Assembly: GCA_963743785.1 (NCBI GenBank)
Contig: CAVURD010000016.1
Coordinates: 22,396-86,395, forward strand
DNA from: Bog-473 sp963743785
GTDB taxonomy: Bacteria; Actinomycetota; Acidimicrobiia; Acidimicrobiales; RAAP-2
Direction: 5' to 3'
Length of the DNA: 64,000 nucleotides
Under the pieces are notes generated by a model. It had not been told where the DNA came from and made no database searches. It saw only the letters and a list, made by a program, of their open reading frames with translations. This document shows, piece after piece, positions 45,789-53,829 of this stretch; the stretch's first letter is position 1, and each line of letters begins with the position of its first letter. The position numbers and the translations under genes are program-made.

Positions 45789-46467
45789 ATGGTGCTGGGC
45801 AACGTGATCCAGTGGAGCTTCATCACGCAGCAGTGGTCCGAGATCCAGGCCGACCTCGTGCAACACATCGAGCTCACCGTGATCGCCGTGGCCATCGGGC
45901 TCTGCATCTCGGTCCCGCTGGCCCTGGTGGCCTGGCGCCTGCCCATCACCCGGGCCCCCCTGGTCGGCTTCGCCAGCCTGCTCTACATCATCCCGTCGGT
46001 GGCGCTCTTCGCCATCGTCGGCGCCTACACCGGCTACATCGCCTCGTACACTCACGGCCGAGATCGCACTGGTGGGCTACACCATGCTCATCTTGATGTG
46101 GAACACGCTGGCCGGGTTGGCCGCCGTGCCGGAAGAAGCCCGCGAAGCGTCGGTGGCCCTGGGCAACACGCGCTCGGCCACGCTCTGGCGGGTCGAGCTC
46201 CCCCTGGCCCTGCCCTACATCTTCGCCGGGTTGCGCGTGGCCACCTCCACCGTCGTGGGCCTGGTGACGGTGACTGTCTTCATCGGGCTGGGTGGACTGG
46301 GCCAACTCATCCAATACGGATTCAACACCGCCTTCACCACACCCATCATCGTGGCCCTGGTGCTGGCGATCGCCCTGGCGGCCGTCTTCGATCTGGGCCT
46401 GGTCCTGCTCGAACGCGTCGTCGTCCCGTGGAGCCGATCGACCCGGCGCATCGCGGCGCGGGCCTGA
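45789..46467 (+). CDS. Glycine betaine/choline ABC transporter permease, reading frame broken
   Basis: About 225 residues. Helices include IELTVIAVAIGLCISVPLALVAW and LLYIIPSVALFAIVGAYTGYIA; the EAA loop is EAREASVALGNTRSATLWRVELPLALP. One base too many near 46051 (ACTCACGG for ACTACGG) splits the frame between YIASYT and TAEIALVGYTMLIL. The stop (46465-46467) is one base before the next permease ATG, so translation is coupled. Works with the divergent ATPase. Confidence 0.85.
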
Positions 46468-46468
46468 C

Positions 46469-47206
46469 ATGAACTTCTTCCATCAGGTGGTGAGCTACTT
46501 CGGCGACGGGGCCAACTGGACCGGCCCGACCGGCATCCCGACGCTCTTCTACCGCCAGTTCATCCTCTCGGCCACGGTCATCGTCGTCGCCATCGTGCTG
46601 GGTGGTGGAGCCGGCGTGGTCCTCGGCCATACCGGGCGCGGCTCGTTGGTGGCGGTCAACTCGGCCAACGCCTTCCGGGCCGTGCCCAGCCTGGCCCTCC
46701 TGACGCTTTTGGCCATCAGTCCCCAGGTCTCACTGAAGTGGGGCGGCTTCCTGGCCTCGTTCATCGCACTGACCGTGCTAGCCGTGCCGCCCATCTTGAC
46801 CAACACCTACGTCGGTATCCGGGAAGTGGACGCCGACGTCACCGACGCGGCCCGGGCCATGGGCCTCAGGGGTGGGCAGATCATGGGCCGCGTGGAGCTG
46901 CCTCTAGCCCTGCCCTTCATCGTGGCCGGCATCCGCACGGCGGCCATCGAGGTGGTGGCCACGTCGACCCTGGCCGCCTACGTCAGCTACTCGGACCTGG
47001 GGACTCCCCTGTTGGCCGGCCTGAGCAGCAATAACAGCGTCGAGGCATTCTGCGCCTCGCTCCTGGTCATCCTGCTGGCCGCCCTCTTCGCCGTCGCGCT
47101 TGGCCTGCTCCAACGAGCGGTCACACCGGCCGGGCTGCGCCATCATCGTCGAGCGGGGAACATGTTGGCCCCGGCTCCGGCCGTCGAGGGGGCCGCGGCG
47201 GCCTGA
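46469..47206 (+). CDS. Glycine betaine/choline ABC transporter permease (second)
   Basis: 245 residues from the ATG at 46469. NFFHQVVSYFGDGANWTG is a short outside start, then SATVIVVAIVLGGGAGVVLG; the EAA loop is DAARAMGLRGGQIMGRVELPLALP. Up to six helices. The pair of permeases with a binding protein after them is the OpuC/OpuB layout. The binding-protein gene starts 151 bases later, behind its own promoter/operator. Confidence 0.9.
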   Translation: MNFFHQVVSYFGDGANWTGPTGIPTLFYRQFILSATVIVVAIVLGGGAGVVLGHTGRGSLVAVNSANAFRAVPSLALLTLLAISPQVSLKWGGFLASFIALTVLAVPPILTNTYVGIREVDADVTDAARAMGLRGGQIMGRVELPLALPFIVAGIRTAAIEVVATSTLAAYVSYSDLGTPLLAGLSSNNSVEAFCASLLVILLAALFAVALGLLQRAVTPAGLRHHRRAGNMLAPAPAVEGAAAA

Positions 47207-47228
47207 CCTGCCATGTTGACCTGCCACC

Positions 47229-47264
47229 TTGACAATCCTGAGTGACCTACTCATGATTAGGTCA
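47229..47264 (+). promoter_or_regulatory. Promoter and palindromic operator for the binding-protein gene
   Basis: TTGACA at 47229-47234, a 17-base spacer, then CATGAT at 47252-47257 as a -10. Overlapping the -10 is a perfect inverted repeat TGACCTA (47243-47249) / TAGGTCA (47258-47264) around eight bases. A repressor bound there would block the promoter. GntR- or MarR-type proteins use such sites; no such gene is adjacent. Confidence 0.6.
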
Positions 47265-47357
47265 TCGTTACAGTCGTGTGACGAAACAGGGTTTGCCACA
47301 ATTGCAATACGGGTACCAGAAGCACCACTCCAATTCCCTCGACGAAAAGGACCGCTC

Positions 47358-48263
47358 ATGCGCTTGACCCGCCTTCTCATGGGAGCTGTTGCGCTGACCA
47401 TGTTGGTCACCCTCAGCACCTCGGCCGTCGCTTCGGCAGCCTCGAAACCGACCATCATCATCGGCTCGACCAACTTCGAGGAGCAGGCCATCGTGGCCAA
47501 CCTCTACGGCGACGTCCTCAAGAAGGCCGGGTACCCCGTGACGGTGGAGCCGGCCGCCGGCACCCGGGCCATTGTGGTGCCCGCCATCAAGAGCGGGCAG
47601 ATCGACCTCGAGGCCGACTACGCCGGCTCGCTGGTCAACTTCTTGAACAACGGGGTCTCCACCCCGGTGGCCGACAGCCTGGCCACGGCGGTGCCGAGCC
47701 TCAAGAAGAGCCTGAACCCCTCCGGTGTCACGGTGCTCACGCCCGCACCGGCCCTCGACACCAACGTCTTCGTGGTGACCAAGGCCACGGCGAGCAAGTA
47801 CCACTTGACCACCATCTCGAGCCTGAAGCCGGTCGCCTCCAAGCTGGTGCTCGGCGGCCCGCCCGAATGCCCGACCAACGCCGGCTGCCTGCCGGGCCTG
47901 GAGAAGACCTACGGCTTGAAGTTCTCCAGTTTCAAGGCCACCGACGAGGCCGGTCCGATCAGCGTGGCCGCCCTCAAGAACGGCGAGGTCCAGGTGGTCG
48001 AGCTGTTCTCCAGTGACGGCAATGTGGTCTCCAACAATTTCGTCGCCCTCAAGGACAACAAGAACCTCGAGGCGGCCGACTACATCACCCCGGTCATCCG
48101 CACCTCGGTGGATACACCCCAGGTGGCCGCCGCCATCAACAAGGTGTCGGCCAAGCTGACCACGGCCCAGATTTCCAAGTTGAACCTTCTGGTGACCGGT
48201 CCCCAGAAAGAGGCGCCTGCCGCCGTGGCCCAGACCTGGTTGCAGCAACAGGGTCTGGGCTGA
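47358..48263 (+). CDS. Glycine betaine/choline ABC transporter substrate-binding protein
   Basis: 301 residues. The ATG at 47358 starts a signal peptide (MRLTRLLMGAVALTMLVTLS, cleavage near ASAA); no lipobox Cys is evident, so it may be secreted or anchored by its N-terminus. IIIGSTNFEEQAIVANLYGDVLKKAGYPV and AGTRAIVVPAIKSGQIDLEADYAGSLVNF are typical of the OpuAC/OsmF group. GPPECPTNAGCLPGLEKTYGL probably forms a disulfide hairpin. Completes the importer with the ATPase and two permeases. Confidence 0.9.
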   Translation: MRLTRLLMGAVALTMLVTLSTSAVASAASKPTIIIGSTNFEEQAIVANLYGDVLKKAGYPVTVEPAAGTRAIVVPAIKSGQIDLEADYAGSLVNFLNNGVSTPVADSLATAVPSLKKSLNPSGVTVLTPAPALDTNVFVVTKATASKYHLTTISSLKPVASKLVLGGPPECPTNAGCLPGLEKTYGLKFSSFKATDEAGPISVAALKNGEVQVVELFSSDGNVVSNNFVALKDNKNLEAADYITPVIRTSVDTPQVAAAINKVSAKLTTAQISKLNLLVTGPQKEAPAAVAQTWLQQQGLG

Positions 48264-48389
48264 CGCGCTGCTGACACGCTGACTGGGTGACGCTGCTGAC
48301 TCGGTCCATAGATGACGAAAGGGCCGGCCCCTCCGGCTGATTGAGCCCCGCCCATTGACACGTCGTCCCCGCGAATGAACGCCGTACCG

Positions 48390-48779
48390 CTAGGACGCTG
48401 CGGGCGGGAGCGTGGGAAGCCCCGCCGCCTTCCAAGCCGCGAACCCACCATCGAGATCGGTGGTATGCGGCCGGCCCAGCTTGATCAGGCTGGCCGCGGC
48501 CAAGCTGGAGGCGTAGCCCTCCTGGCACATGATCACCGCCGTGCGGTCGGCATCATCGGCCTCGGCCAGCCGGTGCGAGCTCCGCGGGTCGAGCCGCCAC
48601 TCCAGGTCGTTGCGCTCGACGACGAGGGCACCGGGCACCTCACCGAACTGAGCTCGTTGGGCGGCCGGGCGGATGTCGATCAACAAGCCACCGTCGTGCA
48701 GGATCTGGCGGGCCTGCTCGGCATCGACCCGCCGCAGCACCAGCCGGGCATCGGCCAACAACCGATCGACCCCGCTCAC
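48390..48779 (-). CDS. Rhodanese-like sulfurtransferase
   Basis: 129 residues, single rhodanese domain. GGLLIDIRPAAQRAQFGEVPGALVVERNDLEWRLDP gives the CH2A motif, and AVIMCQEGYASSLAAASL the active-site loop with the catalytic Cys followed by QEGYAS. GGFAAWKAAGLP is the family end. The GTG at 48779 overlaps the cysteine dioxygenase stop by four bases, so the two are coupled. It could handle sulfur released downstream of cysteine oxidation, or sulfane sulfur. Confidence 0.87.
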   Translation of the reverse strand: MSGVDRLLADARLVLRRVDAEQARQILHDGGLLIDIRPAAQRAQFGEVPGALVVERNDLEWRLDPRSSHRLAEADDADRTAVIMCQEGYASSLAAASLIKLGRPHTTDLDGGFAAWKAAGLPTLPPAAS

Positions 48780-49368
48780 GGGGCCCAGGCCGGATCGGCC
48801 CGGTACTCGGCCCGTTCGACCACCAGTCCCGATCCCTCCTGGCGGTAGAAGGTCATTGACGCCATGGGGGGAGAGTAGGCGTGGACGCTGGTGGCCGGCA
48901 CGTCACCAATGTTCACGACGTCGTGGATATGGCCGGGGCCGAATGCGGATCCTCCCCCGACTCCCAACCTGCGGTGGATCAAGCCGCCACCCTGGCCGAG
49001 GGCGTGTTCCTCCAACGCGCCGTCGACCACCCGCAGCGCGCCCGACGACCCGCCGTGATCGTGTAATTCGAGTCCCTGGTCCTTCGGCCAATGGATGGCC
49101 CAGATCTCCAGGTCGTCGGTGAGCTCCAGCAGCTCGTAGGAACGGGCCGACAGGTCATGGCTCGCTCGTGGCAATACGTCGGCGAGCGATTCGACATAGT
49201 GCTGCACCAGCTGGAGGAGCCCCAGGGGGCCGACTCCGAGGTCAGGCCCGGGTCGATCACCGGAGCGCTCCCACGGGGTGAGATGCGAGCTGGTGGGTCC
49301 GGGTCGATCACCGGCGGGGTGAGATGCGAGCTGGTGGGTCCGGGTGTGGCGGCCTGCGTGATCGTCAT
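48776..49368 (-). CDS. Cysteine dioxygenase, 5' reading frame broken by a 41-bp tandem duplication
   Basis: Cupin enzyme that oxidises cysteine to cysteine sulfinate with Fe(II). LEIWAIHWPKDQGLELHDHGGSSGALRVVDG has the His-x-His pair, FGPGHIHDVVN the third ligand; SVHAYSPP follows. An intact frame starts at GTG 49207, but the true N-terminus seems to begin at ATG 49368 (MTITQAATPGPTSSHLTP) and to pass through PWERSGDRPGPDLGVGP into LLQLVQHYVESLADVLPR. A 41-base duplication (49274-49345) that is not a multiple of three separates these two parts. The rhodanese gene follows with overlap. Confidence 0.82.
49274..49345. repeat. 41-bp period direct repeat in the cysteine dioxygenase 5' end
   Basis: A 31-base block, identical in both copies, starts at 49274 and again at 49315 (CGGGGTGAGATGCGAGC...). 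The intervening 10 bases and the following GGTCGATCACCGG also recur at 49250-49263. Both copies encode PGPTSSHLTP on the minus strand but in different frames relative to the rest of the gene. Confidence 0.85.
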
Positions 49369-49409
49369 CGGGCGTGTCTTCTCTCGGGTGCGTGTGTGGC
49401 TTGAGCTAA

Positions 49410-49452
49410 GTCTTTATTTCCGATCAGTTTAGTCGTCTTTATCTCCAGATCA
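49410..49452. promoter_or_regulatory. Direct-repeat operator candidate between divergent CDO and OYE genes
   Basis: GTCTTTATTTCC-GATCA (49410-49426) and GTCTTTATCTCCAGATCA (49435-49452), period 25 bases, in an AT-rich island within GC-rich DNA. It sits in the 204-base gap between the divergent cysteine dioxygenase and flavin reductase genes, about 42 bases from the CDO ATG. A single regulator could control both sides. Confidence 0.45.
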
Positions 49453-49572
49453 ACAGCGGCCCCCATTCGGCCGGCTCGGGCGCGCCCCGCGTGCATCACG
49501 TGGTGCGGTGGGCCAAGGTAAGGCGGGCGCCACCAGACCCGAGGGCGGCGCCACCAAGAGGGAGCCCCAGCC

Positions 49573-50826
49573 ATGCCCGCAGCCGGTCGTTCGAGATCAG
49601 CGAGACCCAAGGTCTTCGCCCCGGCCACCCTGGGACCGGTCACCCTCCGCAACCGCATCATCAAAGCCGCCACCTTCGAAGGGGTCATGCCGGGGGGCCA
49701 GGTGAGCGACCGACTCATCGAGTTCCATCGCCGGGTCGCCCAAGGTGGGGCCGCCATGAGCACGGTGGCCTACCTGGCCGTCTCTCCCGAAGGCCGCACC
49801 GATCGGCACTGCCTCCTCCTCGACCAGGCGACCCTGCCGGGACTGCGCCGTCTCACCGATGCGGTGCACGCCGAGGGCGCGGCCGCCGCCGCGCAGGTCG
49901 GGCACGCCGGCCCGGTGGCCAATGCCCGCTCCAATCGTGCCCCGGCTCTCTCCCCCTCCGGCGGCTGGACCCCGATGGGCACGCGCCTGCGCGCCGCCAC
50001 CGCAAGCGACGTCGACCGCATCGTCGGGGACTACCGACGGGCTTCCCTGGTCGCCGTCGAAGCCGGCTTCGACAGCATCGAGGTGCACGTCGGGCACAAC
50101 TATCTGCTCAGTGCCTTCTTGAGCCCCAAGCTCAACCGCCGTCACGACACCTACGGCGGGAGCGTGGAGAACCGGGCTCGCTTCCCGCGCCGGGTCCTCC
50201 GGGCCGTGCGCGACGCCGTCGGCGACCGGGCCGCCGTCACGGCCAAGCTCAACATGGCCGACGGCGTGCCGGGCGGCCTCTGGCTCGAGGACAGCCTCGC
50301 CGTGGCCGCCCTCATGGAGTCCGACGGCGTGCTCGATGCGATCGAGCTCACCGGCGGCAGCTCGCTCGCCAACCCCATGTACCTCTTCCGGGGCGAAGCG
50401 CCGTTGCGCGAGTTCGGCGCCACCCTGCCCGGGCCGGCGCGGCTCGGATTCAAACTCGTCGGCCGCCGCTTCCTGCGCGCCTACCCCTTCGAAGAGGCGT
50501 TCTTCCTGCCCTACGCCCGGCAGTTTCTCGACGCCCTCTCCCTTCCCCTCATCCTCCTGGGCGGGATCACCCGGATCGAGACGGTCGAGTCGGCACTGGC
50601 CGATGGCTTCGCCTTCGTGGCCATGGCCCGGGCCCTCCTCCGCGAGCCCGATCTCGTCACCCGCATGCAGGCGGGTTCGGCCACATCGTCTCTGTGCATC
50701 CACTGCAACCAATGCATGCCGACCATCTACTCGGGGACGCGCTGCGTCCTGGTCAAGGGCGGAGCCGGAGCCGGAGCCGGGGCGGGAACGAGGGCGAGCA
50801 TCCCCGTATCATCGGACGGCAGGTAG
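49573..50826 (+). CDS. NADH:flavin oxidoreductase, Old Yellow Enzyme family
   Basis: 417 residues, FMN-binding TIM barrel. LGPVTLRNRIIKAATFEGVMPGGQVSD opens the fold; VHVGHNYLLSAFLSPKLNRRHDTYGGSVENRARF is the substrate/FMN signature stretch; LLGGITRIETVESALADGFAFVAMARALLREPDLV binds phosphate. It ends with CIHCNQC, a Cys cluster as in longer OYE relatives that bind FeS, but no FeS/FAD domain follows. The tail is Gly/Ala-rich low complexity. Enone or nitro substrates are typical. Confidence 0.88.
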   Translation: MPAAGRSRSARPKVFAPATLGPVTLRNRIIKAATFEGVMPGGQVSDRLIEFHRRVAQGGAAMSTVAYLAVSPEGRTDRHCLLLDQATLPGLRRLTDAVHAEGAAAAAQVGHAGPVANARSNRAPALSPSGGWTPMGTRLRAATASDVDRIVGDYRRASLVAVEAGFDSIEVHVGHNYLLSAFLSPKLNRRHDTYGGSVENRARFPRRVLRAVRDAVGDRAAVTAKLNMADGVPGGLWLEDSLAVAALMESDGVLDAIELTGGSSLANPMYLFRGEAPLREFGATLPGPARLGFKLVGRRFLRAYPFEEAFFLPYARQFLDALSLPLILLGGITRIETVESALADGFAFVAMARALLREPDLVTRMQAGSATSSLCIHCNQCMPTIYSGTRCVLVKGGAGAGAGAGTRASIPVSSDGR

Positions 50827-50841
50827 GGAGGAGGAACGGCC

Positions 50842-51723
50842 ATGGGATCAGCCCTCGCAGTGCTTGCCGCGTTCGCCTTCGCTTTCGGTACCGTGCTCCA
50901 GCAGAAGGGCACGCTCACCACCACCCAACAGAGCGGCGATGCGCATTGGCTGATCCAGATCCTGCGCAAGCCGGTCTGGCTGGCGGGCATGGTCCTGCAG
51001 GCCTCGGGCTGGATCCTCCAGGCGGTGGCCCTGGACAAGGCCCCCCTCATGGTGGTCCAGGCCATCACGTCGCTCAGCCTGGTCATCGCTCTCCCCGTCG
51101 GGATATGGCTCACCGGTCAGCAGGTCGACCGAAAGGTGGTCGCCGGCGCAGTGACCGTGGTCGCCGGAATCATCGTGTTCCTCTCGGTCGGGTCCCCTCA
51201 CGGTGGGACGACCAATCCGAGCGCAGCGACGTGGTGGACCGCCTGTGTGGTCATCGCCGCGCTCGTTCTGGTCTTCACCGCCCTGGGTCGGAGCCGACAG
51301 GGCGCCGCCAGAGCCCTCCTGTTCGGCTCGGCCGCGGGCTTCGGATACGCCCTCCAGACCGCGGTGACCAAGGACTTCGACCTCGAAGTTGGCAATGGGC
51401 TGCTGGCCCTCCTGGCCGACTGGTCCATCTACGTGCTCGCCGCCTCGGCTGTGGTCGGATTCATCCTGCAGCAGTCCGCCCTCAAGACGGGCGTGCTGGC
51501 CCCCGCCATGGCGTCGAGCAACGCCGTCACCCTCTTCGTCGGCGTGATCCTCGGCAATGTCATCTTCGGCGAGATGCTGGGTCACGGCGGCGGCCACGTG
51601 GCGCCCGCCATCGTCGGGCTGCTCTTGGCTGTCGCGGGAGTCGTGCTGCTGGCCCGGGCCGAAGGACCAACCGCGGACCCGGCCCAGGGCGAACACGTCC
51701 CCTTCCCGGCCCCGACGTCGTGA
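50842..51723 (+). CDS. DMT/EamA-like multi-helix transporter
   Basis: 293 residues, eight or nine helices. ATG 50842 with GGGAGGAGG upstream, 15 bases after the OYE stop, so co-transcribed. AFAFGTVLQQKGTL and LQQSALKTGVLAPAMASSNAVTLFVGVILGNVIFGE are repeats of the same DMT pattern in the two halves. Relatives in actinobacteria are annotated as DMT or NIPA-like magnesium transporters; the substrate is unknown. Confidence 0.78.
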   Translation: MGSALAVLAAFAFAFGTVLQQKGTLTTTQQSGDAHWLIQILRKPVWLAGMVLQASGWILQAVALDKAPLMVVQAITSLSLVIALPVGIWLTGQQVDRKVVAGAVTVVAGIIVFLSVGSPHGGTTNPSAATWWTACVVIAALVLVFTALGRSRQGAARALLFGSAAGFGYALQTAVTKDFDLEVGNGLLALLADWSIYVLAASAVVGFILQQSALKTGVLAPAMASSNAVTLFVGVILGNVIFGEMLGHGGGHVAPAIVGLLLAVAGVVLLARAEGPTADPAQGEHVPFPAPTS

Positions 51724-51790
51724 CGGACGACCGTGACCACGCACCCCGTGACCATCCACCCGGTCAGCACGAAACCCGGTCACCCAACGC

Positions 51791-53227
51791 TCACGCGCTG
51801 ACCGGCGGCCTCCGGCCGGCCCACGGCAACGCTTCTTCGAACTGGCCGGCCAGCGAGAGCAACGTCTCCTCGTCGCCGAAGCGGCCGACGAATTGCACGC
51901 CGATGGGCAGACCCTCGCCGTTCCAATGCAGCGGCAGCGAGATCCCGGGCTGGCCGGTCACGTTGAACGGCGGCGTAAACGGCACGTAGGCGGCGGCACG
52001 GAACAGCCCGTGCAGCGGTTCTCCAGGCGGTGAGTCAAAGGTCCCCAGTGGTGCCGGAGGCTCGGCCAGGGTGGGCGTGATGAGCACGTCGATCCCTTCG
52101 AAGTACGCGGCGATGTGGCGGCTCAACTGTTGGAGCGCCTGAACGGACATCAGATAGCGATCCGAGCTGAGGGATCGGCCGAGCTGGATCAGCGCCCAGC
52201 TCAGTGGCTCGACGTCCTCCTCGGTGGCCGTGCGGCCTATCCGCTTCTCCCAGTCCAGCAGCACCCAGGCATTAGCGGCGGCCCACACATTGACGAAGTG
52301 CTCGATGAAGGCATCGCCGTCGACGTCGAGCGTGGCGACTTCGACCCGGTGGCCCATCCGTTCGCACTGCGCAGCCGCCTCCTCGGTGGCCCTGACACAG
52401 TCCCGGTGCACCGCGCTCCCTGTGGGCGACACCGTCATGACCGCCATGCGCAGCCGCTGCTTCTCCCCCGTCACGGCTGCGGCGAACGAAAGACCCCGCA
52501 AGGGTGGAGCCCAGTATGGATCGCCGGGCACCGGACCGGCCACCGCGTCCAACACCGCGGCGCAGTCGCGCACCGAGCGCGTCACCACATGCTCGGCCAC
52601 TAGTCCCCCCATCACGTCGCCGTACTGCGGCGCGGCCGACACCCGGGCCCGGGTGGGCTTGAGGCCGACCAGCCCACAACAGGCGGCCGGAATGCGGATG
52701 GACCCACCGCCGTCGTTGGCGTGCGCCACCGGCACCATGCCCGAGGCCACCGCGGCGGCCGACCCGCCCGACGAACCGCCCGTCGAGTGATTGGTGTTCC
52801 ATGGATTGCGCGACGGCCCGAACCGACGGGGCTCGGTGGTGGGCAAGATGCCGAACTCGGGCGTGTTGGTCTTGCCGCAGATGGCGAAGCCGGCCCGCTC
52901 GAAGCGCTTCGCCAGCTCCTGGTCGACGGTCGAGTGATAGTCGCCGGCCAGGTCCGACCCCTCGCAGAACGGCGTCCCGGCCAGCTCGGCCCCCAGGTCC
53001 TTCAACAGCAGGGGTACGCCCCGGAACGGACCGTCACCCAAACCCGATGGGCCGGCCGCCAGGGCCCGGGCCCGATCGAACAACGGATGGATGACGGCGT
53101 TCAGCTCCGGATTGAGCTTCTCGATGCGGGCGATGGCCCCTTCAACCAGTTCGAACGGTGAAACCTCTCCCCTCCGGACCAGGTCCGCCTGCGCCGTCGC
53201 GTCCAACCATGCCGTGTCATCGCTCAT
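51791..53227 (-). CDS. Amidase signature family enzyme
   Basis: 478 residues. The Ser-cisSer-Lys triad is visible: Lys in GVPLLLKDLGAEL, Ser in NHSTGGSSGGSAAAVASG, and nucleophile Ser in NDGGGSIRIPAACCGLVGLKPTR. ATG 53227 preferred. Resembles 6-aminohexanoate-cyclic-dimer hydrolase/fatty-amide type members (ITPTLAEPPAPLG at the C-terminus), so small linear or cyclic amides are likely substrates. Convergent with the DMT gene. Confidence 0.87.
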   Translation of the reverse strand: MSDDTAWLDATAQADLVRRGEVSPFELVEGAIARIEKLNPELNAVIHPLFDRARALAAGPSGLGDGPFRGVPLLLKDLGAELAGTPFCEGSDLAGDYHSTVDQELAKRFERAGFAICGKTNTPEFGILPTTEPRRFGPSRNPWNTNHSTGGSSGGSAAAVASGMVPVAHANDGGGSIRIPAACCGLVGLKPTRARVSAAPQYGDVMGGLVAEHVVTRSVRDCAAVLDAVAGPVPGDPYWAPPLRGLSFAAAVTGEKQRLRMAVMTVSPTGSAVHRDCVRATEEAAAQCERMGHRVEVATLDVDGDAFIEHFVNVWAAANAWVLLDWEKRIGRTATEEDVEPLSWALIQLGRSLSSDRYLMSVQALQQLSRHIAAYFEGIDVLITPTLAEPPAPLGTFDSPPGEPLHGLFRAAAYVPFTPPFNVTGQPGISLPLHWNGEGLPIGVQFVGRFGDEETLLSLAGQFEEALPWAGRRPPVSA

Positions 53228-53284
53228 GAGCGCCACGGTACTCAGACCGCGTCGCGCCCGCGCCAGGCAAGCCCGCGCCGAGAA

Positions 53285-53761
53285 TCAGGAGGCGAAGACG
53301 GTCTCCTCGGGCAGCCGGCGGGCGCCCGTCCAGATGGCGATGGCGTCGCTGACCTCGACGTCGACCCCGCACACCACGCAGCGTCGGCGGTCGTCCAGTT
53401 CGCCCCCGCAGTCGCGGTGCTGCAGGATCATCGGCCGCTCGCCCTCGATGGCGTACTTGTCGCCCCACTTGAGGAGGGAGACCAGCACCGGCCACAGGTC
53501 GGCGCCCTTCTCGGTCAGCCGGTACTCGTGGCGCAGGGGCCGCTCCTGGTACGGACGCTTGCGCACGATCCCGGCCTCGACCAGGCGCTCCAGTCGGGTC
53601 TGCAGGATGTTGCGGGCCACGCCCAGGTGGCGTTGGAGCTCGTCGAAGCGCCGGATCCCCATGAAGACGTCGCGGAGGATCAAGATGGTCCAACGCTCGC
53701 CGATGATCTCGAGGGTCGAGGCGACCGAGCAGTACTGGGTGGGGTAGTCCCGCTTCAACAT
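53285..53761 (-). CDS. HxlR-type winged-helix regulator
   Basis: 158 residues from the ATG at 53761 (MLKRDYPTQYCSVASTLEIIG). ERWTILILRDVFMGIRRFDELQRHLGVARNILQTRLERLVEAGIV is the winged helix of the family; EYRLTEKGADLWPVL follows. The N-terminal Cys is where HxlR members often sense redox or electrophiles. A C-terminal extension HRDCGG..CVVCG looks like a small zinc ribbon. It is divergent from an MFS efflux gene, its probable target, with direct repeats in the gap. Confidence 0.87.
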   Translation of the reverse strand: MLKRDYPTQYCSVASTLEIIGERWTILILRDVFMGIRRFDELQRHLGVARNILQTRLERLVEAGIVRKRPYQERPLRHEYRLTEKGADLWPVLVSLLKWGDKYAIEGERPMILQHRDCGGELDDRRRCVVCGVDVEVSDAIAIWTGARRLPEETVFAS

Positions 53762-53800
53762 TCCCCCAGCATAACCCTTTTTCCGCCCATTTAGTTGCAT

Positions 53801-53823
53801 AGTGCTACGTCAGTGGTACAGTC
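53801..53823. promoter_or_regulatory. Direct-repeat operator candidate between hxlR-like and MFS genes
   Basis: AGTGCTACGTC (53801-53811) and AGTGGTACAGTC (53812-53823) lie head to tail, one helical turn apart, immediately before the MFS GTG at 53830 and 40 bases from the regulator ATG. A protein bound here would cover the MFS ribosome site region or transcription start. Confidence 0.45.
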
Positions 53824-53829
53824 AGTCCC

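Noticed and set aside
49491..51989. An 832-codon plus-strand frame over the OYE and DMT genes
   Set aside because: Arg/Pro/Gly-rich overlap frame; the two real genes in another frame carry all recognisable motifs.
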